NCBI RefSeq assembly: GCF_029953635.1
Contig: NZ_CP124543.1
Span: forward strand, 3,451,455-3,515,454
Length of the DNA stretch: 64,000 bases
Direction: 5' to 3'
DNA from: Halotia branconii CENA392
GTDB taxonomy: Bacteria > Cyanobacteriota > Cyanobacteriia > Cyanobacteriales > Nostocaceae
A model generated the notes under the pieces. It worked only from the letters and a program-made list of their open reading frames with translations. It was not told where the DNA came from and ran no database searches. Below are positions 9,412 to 17,561 of this stretch, in pieces. Both the position numbers and the translations under genes were made by a program. Positions within the stretch are counted from its first letter, which is position 1, and each line of letters starts with the position of its first letter.

Positions 9412-10068
9412 ATGGAAAATAGTCAGAGCGTACAGGATGAGCTAATCCAAGTAATACAGACAAGGCCAAAATGGGCAAACACTAAGTCGAGACTAACAAA
9501 CAGTTCAGCAAACATTTTGATCTATCTGGTTACACATCATCCTTTGCTATTGTTAACTGGGTTATTAACAATGTTCATAGGAAGTACTGCCTTGGCTTTA
9601 TATAGCTTGGGTCATGTGGGAGGTGCAGAACAAATAGAACCAGAAGAAATCCCAGCCGTAGTTGAAAGACCGATTAAAACACCTTCGCAGAGCAATCCTA
9701 CACCTTTATGGATGGTAGCTGCGATCGCCCTCAGTTGTGGAAGTGGTTGTTTTATTCTTTTGCGACTACTTAACCGTCCAACACAGCCACGCCGCAAAAG
9801 CCAAAAACGTATCAACCGCTATCCTGAACCTTTGACACCCAGACCTCACCGAAATTGGGAACCAAAGACTCTCAGTACTTTGCCGGTTTTTGTGCCTACA
9901 CAACCACTAAAGCCTACTGTTTCAATGCCAGCTAAAACAAAACCTTTAGTGACGGTTTTGCCGCCAGAACACAGACACCCACTGGATAAAAAAAGCAAAG
10001 AATCTCTAGCAGACTTAATGGATATTCGTAAACAGAACTCTTTGTCTGCAATTTTACGTAGTTCTTAA
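9412..10068 (+). CDS. Hypothetical membrane protein, 218 residues
   Basis: I do not recognise this protein. It has a first hydrophobic segment at about residues 43-68 (LLLLTGLLTMFIGSTALALYSL), a Pro/Glu-rich loop, and a second at about 99-119 (LWMVAAIALSCGSGCFILLRLL). A basic, proline-rich tail (RPTQPRRKSQKR and PQPLKPTVSMPAKTKP-like sequence) follows and ends in a short amphipathic stretch, SLADLMDIRKQNSLSAILRSS. A two-helix anchor with a cytoplasmic basic tail suggests a scaffold or regulator. It lies 235 bases after ddl and is probably transcribed on its own. Confidence 0.7.
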   Translation: MENSQSVQDELIQVIQTRPKWANTKSRLTNSSANILIYLVTHHPLLLLTGLLTMFIGSTALALYSLGHVGGAEQIEPEEIPAVVERPIKTPSQSNPTPLWMVAAIALSCGSGCFILLRLLNRPTQPRRKSQKRINRYPEPLTPRPHRNWEPKTLSTLPVFVPTQPLKPTVSMPAKTKPLVTVLPPEHRHPLDKKSKESLADLMDIRKQNSLSAILRSS

Positions 10069-10711
10069 TATCAGGGTAACGCAAAAAGTTTTTATATAAC
10101 AGGCAATTGTAAGGGTACGGGATGACTGTACCCTTATTAGTTTCTTGTAAATTAACCACGCCCCTTCTCTGCGAAAGGCTGCGCCAACGGGGCAGGAACA
10201 GGGAACAGAAAAAGAAAATCAGCCCCAAAGTAAGGTTTTAAGCCGTACTTCGTCCCGCTATGCTAACGCCACGCCCCCGTAAAGCCTGCGGCATGGCTAC
10301 CCTTAGCGCGTAGCGTCTCCCTTCTCCCTTGTGGGTGGCTGATTTTCCTATTGCCTGTTGCCCGTTCCCTATTCTCTTTCACAGCTTTTAAAAGTTTATC
10401 AATGAGTTATGAAAAAAACTTACAGCAAATTTCATGTGGATGAGGTACATTACGCTCGTCTCTAATCCCTAGTCCCTAGCCCCTCTCTTCTTAAAAGACG
10501 TACTACACCCAATCGAGAAACGCTGTAAAAACCTGCCAATTTGGCAACTAGAGTGAGATTACCTAAGTTATCTTATATGAAGATAAACAACTTCCAGGGT
10601 ATTATTACCAAAATAGCAAAATACTTTAATTAGGGATTGTCTGAAAGTTTTTTATGAACAAAAAACATTAATAATTTAGACTTGACATTTGTCGCAACGG
10701 GAATAATTAAT
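10069..10711. other. Repeat-rich spacer upstream of the candidate small RNA
   Basis: No gene is supported here. Dispersed repeats are recognisable: CGCCACGCCCCCGTAAAGCC, GTAGCGTCTCCCTTCTCCC, CCTGTTGCCCGTTCCCTATTC and CCTAGTCCCTAGCCCCTC, each with relatives elsewhere in the window. GATGAGGTACAT at about 10440 matches the arm of the inverted-repeat element at 46687-46788. Confidence 0.6.
10682..10709 (+). promoter_or_regulatory. Sigma70-type promoter for the candidate small RNA
   Basis: A perfect TTGACA (10682-10687) is followed after 16 bases by TAATTA (10704-10709), a near-consensus extended housekeeping promoter. It sits just before the structured transcript described at 10713-10851, and no protein gene follows on this strand for 900 bases. 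Confidence 0.6.
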
Positions 10712-10712
10712 G

Positions 10713-10851
10713 TGTAGAGGCGTTGTCGGTAACATACGCATTAGCCCCCTAAATAACGGGCAACGTCCACACATATTCCTGAACTCTACAGCGGCAAATG
10801 CTAGAGTGGGAGATTAGAGGCTATTGGTATGCTTTCTCCCACTCTTTTTTT
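10713..10851 (+). ncRNA. Candidate stand-alone small RNA, about 140 nt
   Basis: Three signals coincide in a gene-free region: the promoter above, a compact fold and a strong intrinsic terminator. The 5' domain is closed by TGTAGAG (10713-10719) pairing with CTCTACA (10784-10790); inside it GCGTTG can pair with CAACGT and GCCC with GGGC. An unpaired GCGGCAAATGCT linker leads to the terminator, an 11-bp perfect stem AGAGTGGGAGA (10803-10813) with TCTCCCACTCT (10835-10845) and a T7 tail. It does not show the single long hairpin of 6S RNA, the SRP core or the tmRNA ends, so I cannot assign a family. Confidence 0.6.
10803..10851 (+). terminator. Strong intrinsic terminator of the candidate small RNA
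   Basis: An 11-bp perfect stem (AGAGTGGGAGA with TCTCCCACTCT) with a 21-base loop runs straight into seven T residues. It is the most convincing terminator in this part of the window and has no upstream protein gene nearer than 9412-10068. Confidence 0.8.
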
Positions 10852-11010
10852 CTTAATTACTAAAACTGACATGTGAAAAGCAGCTAGTACCGCAAGGCGG
10901 AATTAAAAATTAAAAATGAACACAGCATAAGCTTTTCATTGATTTGGAATGGGTGGTTTATTTTTGCCGAACTGTACTAGCTGCGTCTATAAATGGTTAT
11001 GATACTATTA

Positions 11011-11101
11011 AGACTTACGCATTCATAATAAAAAACTAAGCCTTTGCGATCACTTCGCTTTGCTCGTAATGACATAAAATTATAATCGGTACGTAAGTCC
11101 T
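11011..11101. repeat. Short inverted-repeat element with GACTTACGCA ends
   Basis: About 90 bases are bounded by AGACTTACGCA on the left and TACGTAAGTCCTG on the right, imperfect inverted copies of each other. The inside carries the common CTTTGCGATCACTTCGCTTTGC-like repeat (only partly quoted here as GCGATCACTTCGCTTTGC). Related ends occur at about 4485, 15009-15163 and 46580. Confidence 0.6.
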
Positions 11102-11128
11102 GACTATGTAAATAAATATTTACTAAGT

Positions 11129-11590
11129 CTAAAAAGTTTTTTCCATAACGAAGTTGATCAATATTTGACCTCTGCGTTCTACTTTTTGTTCTTTAATTAC
11201 AATAAATTTTTTACTTAGAAAAAATGGCTTTGCTGTAATACTTGCTTCTGTAAAGAGTTTTTTAATTCCTAAACATCTTGCTTTTAATTCAATAGCTTCC
11301 AGAATTTTTGTACCTACACCTTTTCCTTGAAAATTTTTATGACAATAGAAGCGATCAATATGACCATTAGCCTCTAGTTCACCAAAACCAACAATATGCT
11401 CACCTTCTTCTGCCACATAAGTAAATTTGCTTTTTAAGCTGTTAATCCAAGCCTCAGTATTCATATTAGCTGGAGCCCAAGCATCAACTTGTTCTTTTGT
11501 ATAGTCACGAATATTTATCTCATGAATAGTATCATAAAACAACTTCATAATTGCTGTGGTATCACTTATCTGGTATTTCCAGATTTCCAT
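11129..11590 (-). CDS. GNAT family N-acetyltransferase
   Basis: This 153-residue enzyme transfers an acetyl group from acetyl-CoA to an amine. The acetyl-CoA loop is clear: FYCHKNFQGKGVGTKILEAI (Q/RxxGxG/A, residues about 90-109), preceded by GFGELEANGHIDRFY on strand 4. Later residues LGIKKLFTEAS, AKPFFLSKKF form the typical C-terminal half. The ATG at 11590 gives MEIWKYQISDT, a normal family start. The substrate, whether a small metabolite or protein, is unknown. It is surrounded by AT-rich DNA and has no obvious operon partner. Confidence 0.88.
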   Translation of the reverse strand: MEIWKYQISDTTAIMKLFYDTIHEINIRDYTKEQVDAWAPANMNTEAWINSLKSKFTYVAEEGEHIVGFGELEANGHIDRFYCHKNFQGKGVGTKILEAIELKARCLGIKKLFTEASITAKPFFLSKKFIVIKEQKVERRGQILINFVMEKTF

Positions 11591-11641
11591 AAAAGTGTTT
11601 TTATAACTTATTACTTAGTAATTTAACTCAATGGTTATTTT

Positions 11642-11896
11642 ATGAGTTTACCAACTTCAAAATTTTTAGTATCGCAGCGATCGCCTGATACAATTGAAGA
11701 AATTCCAGCTTCTAAAGAGACTCCCCCAGATCCTTTAATTGCCAAAAGGTTGCAACGTGGACAATATGTGGGCGTTGTGATTCTTGCTGTCGGCTTAATT
11801 GCTGCTGTGGGATATTTGAGTCGCCGATTTGAATATGCCCTTTTGTTTGCTTTTGCACTCAGTATTGTCCTGATAGTTTTTTTTCTGACTATTTAA
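11642..11896 (+). CDS. Small two-helix membrane protein, 84 residues
   Basis: This short protein has a polar N-terminal half (residues 1-38) and two hydrophobic helices: YVGVVILAVGLIAAVGYLS at about 40-58 and YALLFAFALSIVLIVFFLTI at about 65-84, with RRFE between them. The C-terminus ends inside the membrane. It is divergent from the GNAT gene with only 51 bases between the starts. I do not recognise the family and infer only that it is an inner-membrane or thylakoid protein. Confidence 0.65.
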   Translation: MSLPTSKFLVSQRSPDTIEEIPASKETPPDPLIAKRLQRGQYVGVVILAVGLIAAVGYLSRRFEYALLFAFALSIVLIVFFLTI

Positions 11897-11900
11897 TTCG

Positions 11901-12254
11901 TTAGCCTAATTTAGTGATAATTTCCGCATCTGTCATCATGTGTGCATGAACAATATCAGGCTGAAACGCTTGCAAAATTTCTCTATAACGCCAAGCAGCT
12001 TTGATAATATTTAGCGGTTCTCTTGACTGATTTAGTTGAAAATGTTTTACACCATAACGCGTTAATAATGCTTCGTATTGTCCGCTAGCAGAGGCAACAG
12101 CAACATCTGCTGATTTCTGGCTAAATGCTAATGTCTTACTTCCACCAACTAAAATTAACCTAAATAATAAGTTGGAATGAATATATTGAATTTTCTCTAA
12201 CCAAGCACTGGGCAATAATTTTTGGAGTTGTTGTAGAGACGTTTTGATGGTCAT
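11901..12254 (-). pseudogene. N-terminal remnant of a group 1/4 glycosyltransferase
   Basis: The 117 residues resemble the start of a GT4 glycosyltransferase: SADVAVASASGQYEALLTRY and the typical LQAFQPDIVHAHMMTDAE block that precedes the domain linker. The frame then stops at GLY-stop, so the sugar-nucleotide-binding C-terminal domain (about 250 residues) is absent. It ends four bases from the stop of the convergent 84-residue gene, so the missing part has been deleted rather than moved downstream. An enzyme this short could not be active; a retained role of the N-domain is unlikely. Confidence 0.7.
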
Positions 12255-12291
12255 AATTATTTAGACAAGTTATCCCGAAATTTGGCTTTTG

Positions 12292-12352
12292 ACCTTTGTG
12301 TCTTAGTGCCTTGGTGGTTCAAAAATTAATTAACCACTAAGACACCAAGAAA
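12292..12352. repeat. Imperfect palindromic repeat
   Basis: TTTGTGTCTTAGTGCCTTGG and AACCACTAAGACACCAAG face each other around an AT-rich centre. The arrangement is a common cyanobacterial dispersed palindrome and could act as a transcriptional stop between the two minus-strand genes around it. Confidence 0.5.
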
Positions 12353-12371
12353 AATAGGTCGTTTCAGTTTT

Positions 12372-14591
12372 TTACTTTTTCAGGTGATACACAATTACCT
12401 TAGCTTTCCAGTCTTCTTCAACAAATACTAGGTACTCACCATTAGAACGGCGAAAAGCACGGATACCGTGGGGTATATCAATCCAGCCACTTTCACCAGC
12501 AACTTCAGGGCCGGGTTTCAATTTTTTTGCAAAAGTTCCGGTTTTGGCATCAAAGACATATACTTCTGCCGTTTTAAAAGTTACAGCAAATACATAGTCA
12601 TCCGCTACACTCATAGCTGCGGTGGCTACTTCACGCTTACCAGTGGTGTCATAAGGAACTACAACCCGCCAACGGGGGGTGCGATCGCCTTTACTCCAAT
12701 TATCAAAACGGGCAATTTCAGATCCTACGACTTTGGTATCATCTCCAACTGCTGGATGATCTTTTGTGAAGCCTGACAAGTACATGGTATCTGTTTGGGG
12801 AAAATACTCAATCCGGCGCAAATCGGTAAAGATGCTGGGAGTCTTTTCCTTTTGCATGGAACTATAAGTATAGATGGGGTTGCCCTTGGGATCTATTCCT
12901 TGTAAAGGATAACGCCGAATCCCATCTTCAGTTCGCAAGGTTTTCCAAATATCTCCTTGACTATCTACCCACCATCCTCCTAAGTAAGGATAATCTTCGT
13001 TGTTGTCATATTCACCTTTGTCAAATGCACCATTACCGTTTTTATCGCGCCAAATCCACTCTCCTTTTTCTGGTTGATGAGGCGGCCAATTTCCCTCAAT
13101 TGATTTTTTACCGCCGCCATGAGTACCCACAAACATACCCGCAGGAATCGCAATTTTGCCGTCTTTGGCTGGATTAAAACGATAAATTTGCAGAAAGCTG
13201 CTGTACATATCTGTGAGGAATAAAAAAGGCTGACCTTTGATGCGGCGAACAAAGGTTGCGTCTGGTGATGTATGTAAGCGGGGGTCTTGGGGATATTTGA
13301 AGGCGTTTAACGTGTAGCCTTTGTAAGTCCATTGCTTACCAGCAGACTTACTGTAGTCCATCAAGTAATGTTCTTGTTTGGTGAACACATCTATCCCATC
13401 AGTTTTAGGGTCAGCATCAGCATTATCAACAAATAACAATCCCAGTAATTGCCATAGTTGTTTGCCGGAAGGCGAAAATTTGCGTAAATCTGTGCCTGAT
13501 TTATTGAAACCGTTACTATTGACATAAATATTACCTGCGGCATCTGCACCCACTCCGGTAAGTCCGTACAGTTTCAAATTTTGGACTTCGCCAGGAACAC
13601 CCGCATAAATACCGCCTTTACTGCCAAAAGTCCCAGTTTGTACTGGTTGATCTTTGATGTTGTAAATTAGTACTTGCTGACGCAGGCCATTTTCTGTCAG
13701 TAACAGTCTACCTTGACGGTCAATAGCGATCGCAGTTGGTTCGACTACATCGGTAATTTTTTGGGGTAGTTGCTTGCCTGTTGGGGAGTAATGGACGATT
13801 TTGGTCGGATTATTGCCATTTTTACTTTGAATAATCCATAGATTACCTTGTTTATCAATCGCGATCGCACCTGGATTAGTCACACTAAAGTCACGTATTT
13901 CTTTCATTGTGTCGGTATTGTAGACACGAATGCTGTTGGTAGCCGAGTCACTTACATATAACTCGTTCCCCGTTGTGGCTAATCCAGTAACTTCACTTTG
14001 ATTACTGACAATTAACATACTTTGATCCCAACCACGTCCTTTGTCAAAAGGTGCAGGTTTTCCAGACAAGTCATAGCGTCTGACACAGTACCAAGTAGTG
14101 CCATCTGAGGGATAATCTTGATTGATTTTGCCAACAGTTCCCTGAACCATTGCCATGTAAACATATTTACTATTAGCCGTTATAGCTTTACCACCGCCAC
14201 GACTCCAGCCGTGAGTATCATTCAAAGCTCCAATCACATCGCCATCTTTATATATTCCTGCTTCTGCCCCGCCTTCATCCCAGAAACTATTGGTATAGAC
14301 TGTGCCATTTGGGGCAACGTACATTGTTTCAATATTGTTTTGTACCCACTTCTTACCGCCACCAAAAGTATTACCTATCCAAGATGTTTTGTAAGTGTTT
14401 GCAGGTACTCCCTTAACAGTCCAATCTGCTGTCATTTCAATGGAAGTAATTATCGCTGCGATCGCAAAAACAACAATTAAAAACTTGGCATTCTTTAATT
14501 TCCGTAAATATTTATTATCGGATATTTTTTTTACTTGGTGGATAAGTTCTTTATAAACTTTGTTAAGTTGCTGTATTACTTGATTTTGCAT
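12372..14591 (-). CDS. Membrane-anchored beta-propeller (NHL-like) protein with EF-hand-like loop
   Basis: This 739-residue protein has a cytoplasmic basic start, one membrane helix near residues 35-55 (FLIVVFAIAAIITSIEMTA), and a long exported part. That part repeats a blade pattern seen in NHL/SMP-30-like propellers: GLATTGNELYVSDSATNSIR, VTNPGAIAIDKQGNLWIIQ, VEPTAIAIDRQGRLLLTENG and TGVGADAAGNIYVNSNG. Near residues 510-540 a canonical EF-hand-like calcium loop DKNGNGAFDKGEY (DxNxNGxxDxxEY) interrupts the propeller. I do not recognise a named family; a calcium-stabilised extracellular or periplasmic sensor or enzyme scaffold is the best inference. AGGA lies 8 bases before ATG. Confidence 0.75.
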   Translation of the reverse strand: MQNQVIQQLNKVYKELIHQVKKISDNKYLRKLKNAKFLIVVFAIAAIITSIEMTADWTVKGVPANTYKTSWIGNTFGGGKKWVQNNIETMYVAPNGTVYTNSFWDEGGAEAGIYKDGDVIGALNDTHGWSRGGGKAITANSKYVYMAMVQGTVGKINQDYPSDGTTWYCVRRYDLSGKPAPFDKGRGWDQSMLIVSNQSEVTGLATTGNELYVSDSATNSIRVYNTDTMKEIRDFSVTNPGAIAIDKQGNLWIIQSKNGNNPTKIVHYSPTGKQLPQKITDVVEPTAIAIDRQGRLLLTENGLRQQVLIYNIKDQPVQTGTFGSKGGIYAGVPGEVQNLKLYGLTGVGADAAGNIYVNSNGFNKSGTDLRKFSPSGKQLWQLLGLLFVDNADADPKTDGIDVFTKQEHYLMDYSKSAGKQWTYKGYTLNAFKYPQDPRLHTSPDATFVRRIKGQPFLFLTDMYSSFLQIYRFNPAKDGKIAIPAGMFVGTHGGGKKSIEGNWPPHQPEKGEWIWRDKNGNGAFDKGEYDNNEDYPYLGGWWVDSQGDIWKTLRTEDGIRRYPLQGIDPKGNPIYTYSSMQKEKTPSIFTDLRRIEYFPQTDTMYLSGFTKDHPAVGDDTKVVGSEIARFDNWSKGDRTPRWRVVVPYDTTGKREVATAAMSVADDYVFAVTFKTAEVYVFDAKTGTFAKKLKPGPEVAGESGWIDIPHGIRAFRRSNGEYLVFVEEDWKAKVIVYHLKK

Positions 14592-15244
14592 ACAATTCCT
14601 AAAAATTTAATTACTTTTACATCCTGATAAATACTGTCATTAACTAGTATTTAATAAAAGTAATCATGAAAAAATCTAGTCGTAAGTAGCACTTTCTACA
14701 GAAGGATACCTGCTGAAGCTAACAAAGACTATCAAAATATATTTGTGCTTTAAGCTTGTCTATCTAAAGTTAAAAATTAATTTGAACTTAATTATCAAGT
14801 TTTAATAGCACACATACATAGATAACAAACACTTGATGTTGAAAAAATCATGTTTACCAAAAATTTATCAAAACCACATGGTTTTTTAAACTTAATTACA
14901 ATCTTGAAAGATGGTTTTTAAAGTATTAATAATTACTAGTTTGATAACAAATAAGTAAACATTCATACATCAGCCTAATATGATATTTAATAATTATTTA
15001 TTTGACAAAACTTACGCAAAAATAACGTAACTGCGTCATTACGTTGGCGTTAGCCTTCCCGAAGGGTACGATAGCGAAGTAATCTATCTTAACGCTGGGA
15101 TTGCTTCCCTACACTCCGTTCCGGTCGCAATGATAATATCGGCGTTGTGTAAGTCCTATTTGACAAGAATTAGTTTTTTAAAATTGTAAACTAAAAAAAA
15201 ACGAATCAGGTATTTTGTTAAGTATTTAACGTGAGTTTATATGA
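14592..15244. other. AT-rich spacer with one nested repeat element
   Basis: From 14592 to about 15000 the DNA is very AT-rich and I see no gene. It should hold the promoter of the propeller gene. The segment 15009-15163 is a dispersed element described separately. The last 80 bases lead into the transposase remnant. Confidence 0.55.
15009..15163. repeat. Dispersed element with ACTTACGCA ends
   Basis: About 155 bases are bounded by ACTTACGCAAAAATAACG and GTTGTGTAAGT, imperfect inverted ends. Inside are CTTCCCGAAGGGTACG and GGGATTGCTTCCCTACACTC with TTCCGGTCGCAATGA, a sequence that recurs at 62461-62495. The ends match those at 11011-11101. Confidence 0.6.
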
Positions 15245-15421
15245 ACCTCTCCGACACAAAGCTACAGTACACTACCAAAGAAAACTTGTCAGTTAATTAT
15301 AGATAGTGGTAACGATTACGTAATTACTGTCAAAGGAAATCAGCCAAAACTTCATCGTCATATTCAAAGCGTTGCTGCTAACCCGTATTATATAAAGAAT
15401 CATAGTTTACGAATATTCATA
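15245..15421 (+). pseudogene. ISAs1-family transposase remnant, in frame with the next gene
   Basis: Reading frame 2 encodes LPKKTCQLIIDSGNDYVITV followed by KGNQPKLHRHIQ, which is a strongly conserved block in ISAs1-family (DDE) transposases. Similarity fades after about base 15370. Nothing else of the transposase, and no terminal repeats, are visible. The frame has no stop between 15245 and the ATG at 15422, so the remnant is fused in frame to the alpha/beta hydrolase reading frame. Confidence 0.75.
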
Positions 15422-16339
15422 ATGACTGGAATCACACAGCAGTTACCTGCAAGTACCTTAGAAAAACTTTTTTGGACTTGGCAAGGTTACAAAATTCAAT
15501 ACACCGTCATGGGTACAGGAAAACCTCTGGTATTAGTTCACGGCTTTGGTGCTTCCATTGGTCACTGGCGCAAAAATATTCCTGTTTTGGCAAATGCTGG
15601 CTATCAAGTTTTTGCTGTTGATCTTTTAGGTTTCGGTGGTTCCGACAAAGCGCCAATTGATTACAGCGTGGAAGTGTGGGTAGAACTTTTGAAAGATTTT
15701 TGCTCAACTCACATTCTAGAACCTGCTGTATTTATCGGCAATTCCATCGGCGCACTGTTGAGTTTAATGATAGTGGCAGAACATCCAGAAATTGCAGCGG
15801 GTGGTGTTTTAATTAATTCTGCGGGGGGATTAAGCCATCGTCCTCACGAATTGAATCCACCGCTACGGGTGGTGATGGCAGCTTTTAACAAAGTTGTGCG
15901 ATCGCCTATTACAGGTAAATTTGTTTTTAACCGTATCCGCCAAAAAGCCCAAATTCGCCGTACCCTGTATCAAGTTTACCGCGATCGCGCAGCTGTCACA
16001 GATGAATTAGTTGATTTACTTTACACTCCTTCTTGCGATCCCGGAGCGCAGCAAGTTTTCGCATCTATACTGACAGCACCTCCTGGCCCGACCCCAGGGG
16101 AACTATTGCCGAAAGTCGAACGTCCTTTATTAGTAATTTGGGGTGCTGACGATCCCTGGACACCAATTACTGGGGCTAAGATTTACGAGGAGGCTTGTAA
16201 GAATGGCAAAGAAATCAAAATTGTTCCCATTCCTAACGCTGGTCATTGTCCCCACGATGAGGTTCCAGATGTTGTCAATGCCCAGATTGTTGATTGGTTA
16301 ACCAAAAATGTAGCTACGACGACTATAAAGCCATTGTGA
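15422..16339 (+). CDS. Alpha/beta hydrolase
   Basis: This 305-residue protein has the alpha/beta hydrolase fold. The oxyanion motif HGFGASIGHW, the LLGFGGSDK loop, the nucleophile elbow GNSIGA (Ser in G-N-S-I-G), the acid residue region WGADDPWTP and the terminal His in NAGHCPHDEVPD make a complete Ser-Asp-His triad. It resembles cyanobacterial proteins related to chlorophyll dephytylase, 2-hydroxymuconate hydrolase and haloalkane dehalogenase; with Ser rather than Asp as nucleophile it should be an esterase. ATG 15422 is the first Met in a frame that is open far upstream through an IS remnant. The substrate is unknown. Confidence 0.85.
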   Translation: MTGITQQLPASTLEKLFWTWQGYKIQYTVMGTGKPLVLVHGFGASIGHWRKNIPVLANAGYQVFAVDLLGFGGSDKAPIDYSVEVWVELLKDFCSTHILEPAVFIGNSIGALLSLMIVAEHPEIAAGGVLINSAGGLSHRPHELNPPLRVVMAAFNKVVRSPITGKFVFNRIRQKAQIRRTLYQVYRDRAAVTDELVDLLYTPSCDPGAQQVFASILTAPPGPTPGELLPKVERPLLVIWGADDPWTPITGAKIYEEACKNGKEIKIVPIPNAGHCPHDEVPDVVNAQIVDWLTKNVATTTIKPL

Positions 16340-16388
16340 GCATCTTACTGTAGATAGACGCAAACACACTGGGGAACAGGGACGAAAT

Positions 16389-16412
16389 CAGTTATCAGTT
16401 ATCAGTTATCAG
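16389..16412. repeat. 7-bp short tandem repeat (CAGTTAT)
   Basis: Three copies of CAGTTAT in tandem lie between the hydrolase and kinase genes. This is a short tandem repeated repetitive sequence of the kind characteristic of heterocystous cyanobacteria. Confidence 0.7.
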
Positions 16413-16506
16413 GCGTTGCTGGGGAACTTAAACCCCAAATTTTCCATAACTGTTCACTGTTCATTGTTAATTGCGTCTTCACAAAATCAGACTCAGGTGG
16501 TGTGTA

Positions 16507-17523
16507 ATGGAGCTTGATATGTGTAATCAAAGGGAAATACCCTTAAGTTACCATTTAGATTTTTCTGAACGAGGGTATAAAGTTATTCGAGAACTAGGAC
16601 ATAATCAGGAAGGGGGACGCATTACTTACTTAGCTAATGTCCAAAAATCTCATCAACAGGTAGTAATCAAAAAATTTAGTATTGCCAATACAGGAACTGA
16701 CTGGTCTGGTTTGAAAGCTTATGAACGCGAAATTAAAATCCTGCAAACCATTAATCATCCCCGCATCCCTCGTTATGTAGATTCTTTTGAAACTTCAACG
16801 GGTTTTTATTTAGTGCAGGAGTATAAAAACGCTCCATCTTTAGGAGTACGTCGCAACTTTAATCCAGAAGAAATCAAGCAAATAGCGCTGTCAATTTTAG
16901 AAATTTTGGTTTATCTACAACAGCAAGTTGACCCAATTATCCATCGGGATATTAAACCAGAGAATATTTTAGTTGACGAAAATTTGAATGCTTACTTAGT
17001 TGATTTTGGTTTGACTCAGACACAAAAAACGACAATGACTTTTAGTAGTTTGGCAGCGGGAACCCCAGGTTTTATGCCGCCAGAGGAATATCTTGGTTAT
17101 TCTCTCACCCAGGCTTCAGATTTGTATAGTTTGGGGATAACACTGATTTGTTTACTTACTAGTACCAACTCTGTCGATGTTGGTAAGTTAGTTGATCAGC
17201 GCAACCGCTTTAATTTACAGAAATTAGTTCCCCAACTTCATCCGTGTTTCCAGTCGTGGTTAATAAAAATGATAGAGCGTAAGTGGAACCATCGTTATGC
17301 CAATGCGGCTGTTGCTTTGGCAGCACTTAAGCCGATTCAGGTAACTGGTAACGCCACGATTAGAGAAACTTTAATTGCTGCGATCGCCTTGAGAAAACGA
17401 ACTACTATACTGGGGTTAGCCATTGTAGGGATGTTTGCAGTAGCCGCAACAACTTTGATACTTTCTCAGCAAGGTGGTACAGCCCAGCAGCTACAGGAAA
17501 TCAGTCAAAAACCCTACATCTAA
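16507..17523 (+). CDS. Serine/threonine protein kinase with C-terminal membrane anchor
   Basis: This Hanks-type kinase has most of the catalytic motifs: VVIKKFSI (Lys in subdomain II), the Glu of YEREIKIL, HRDIKPENILVD (catalytic loop), VDFGLTQ (DFG), AAGTPGFMPPEE (activation/APE-like) and DLYSLGITLICLL. The Gly loop is degenerate (ELGHNQEGGRITYLA). One helix at about residues 316-337 (TTILGLAIVGMFAVAATTLI) anchors it to the membrane with almost nothing outside. I begin it at the ATG giving MELDMCNQ; the frame opens 12 codons earlier at a TTG. It is alone on this strand, so its target cannot be inferred from neighbours. Confidence 0.85.
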   Translation: MELDMCNQREIPLSYHLDFSERGYKVIRELGHNQEGGRITYLANVQKSHQQVVIKKFSIANTGTDWSGLKAYEREIKILQTINHPRIPRYVDSFETSTGFYLVQEYKNAPSLGVRRNFNPEEIKQIALSILEILVYLQQQVDPIIHRDIKPENILVDENLNAYLVDFGLTQTQKTTMTFSSLAAGTPGFMPPEEYLGYSLTQASDLYSLGITLICLLTSTNSVDVGKLVDQRNRFNLQKLVPQLHPCFQSWLIKMIERKWNHRYANAAVALAALKPIQVTGNATIRETLIAAIALRKRTTILGLAIVGMFAVAATTLILSQQGGTAQQLQEISQKPYI

Positions 17524-17561
17524 AGGCATAAGCAAAGTATTGAGGTTTTTAGCTAGTCCTA

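Noticed and set aside
10713..10851. Assignment of the small RNA as 6S RNA
   Set aside because: 6S has one long hairpin closing its 5' and 3' ends; here the 3' end is a separate intrinsic terminator and the 5' domain closes internally.
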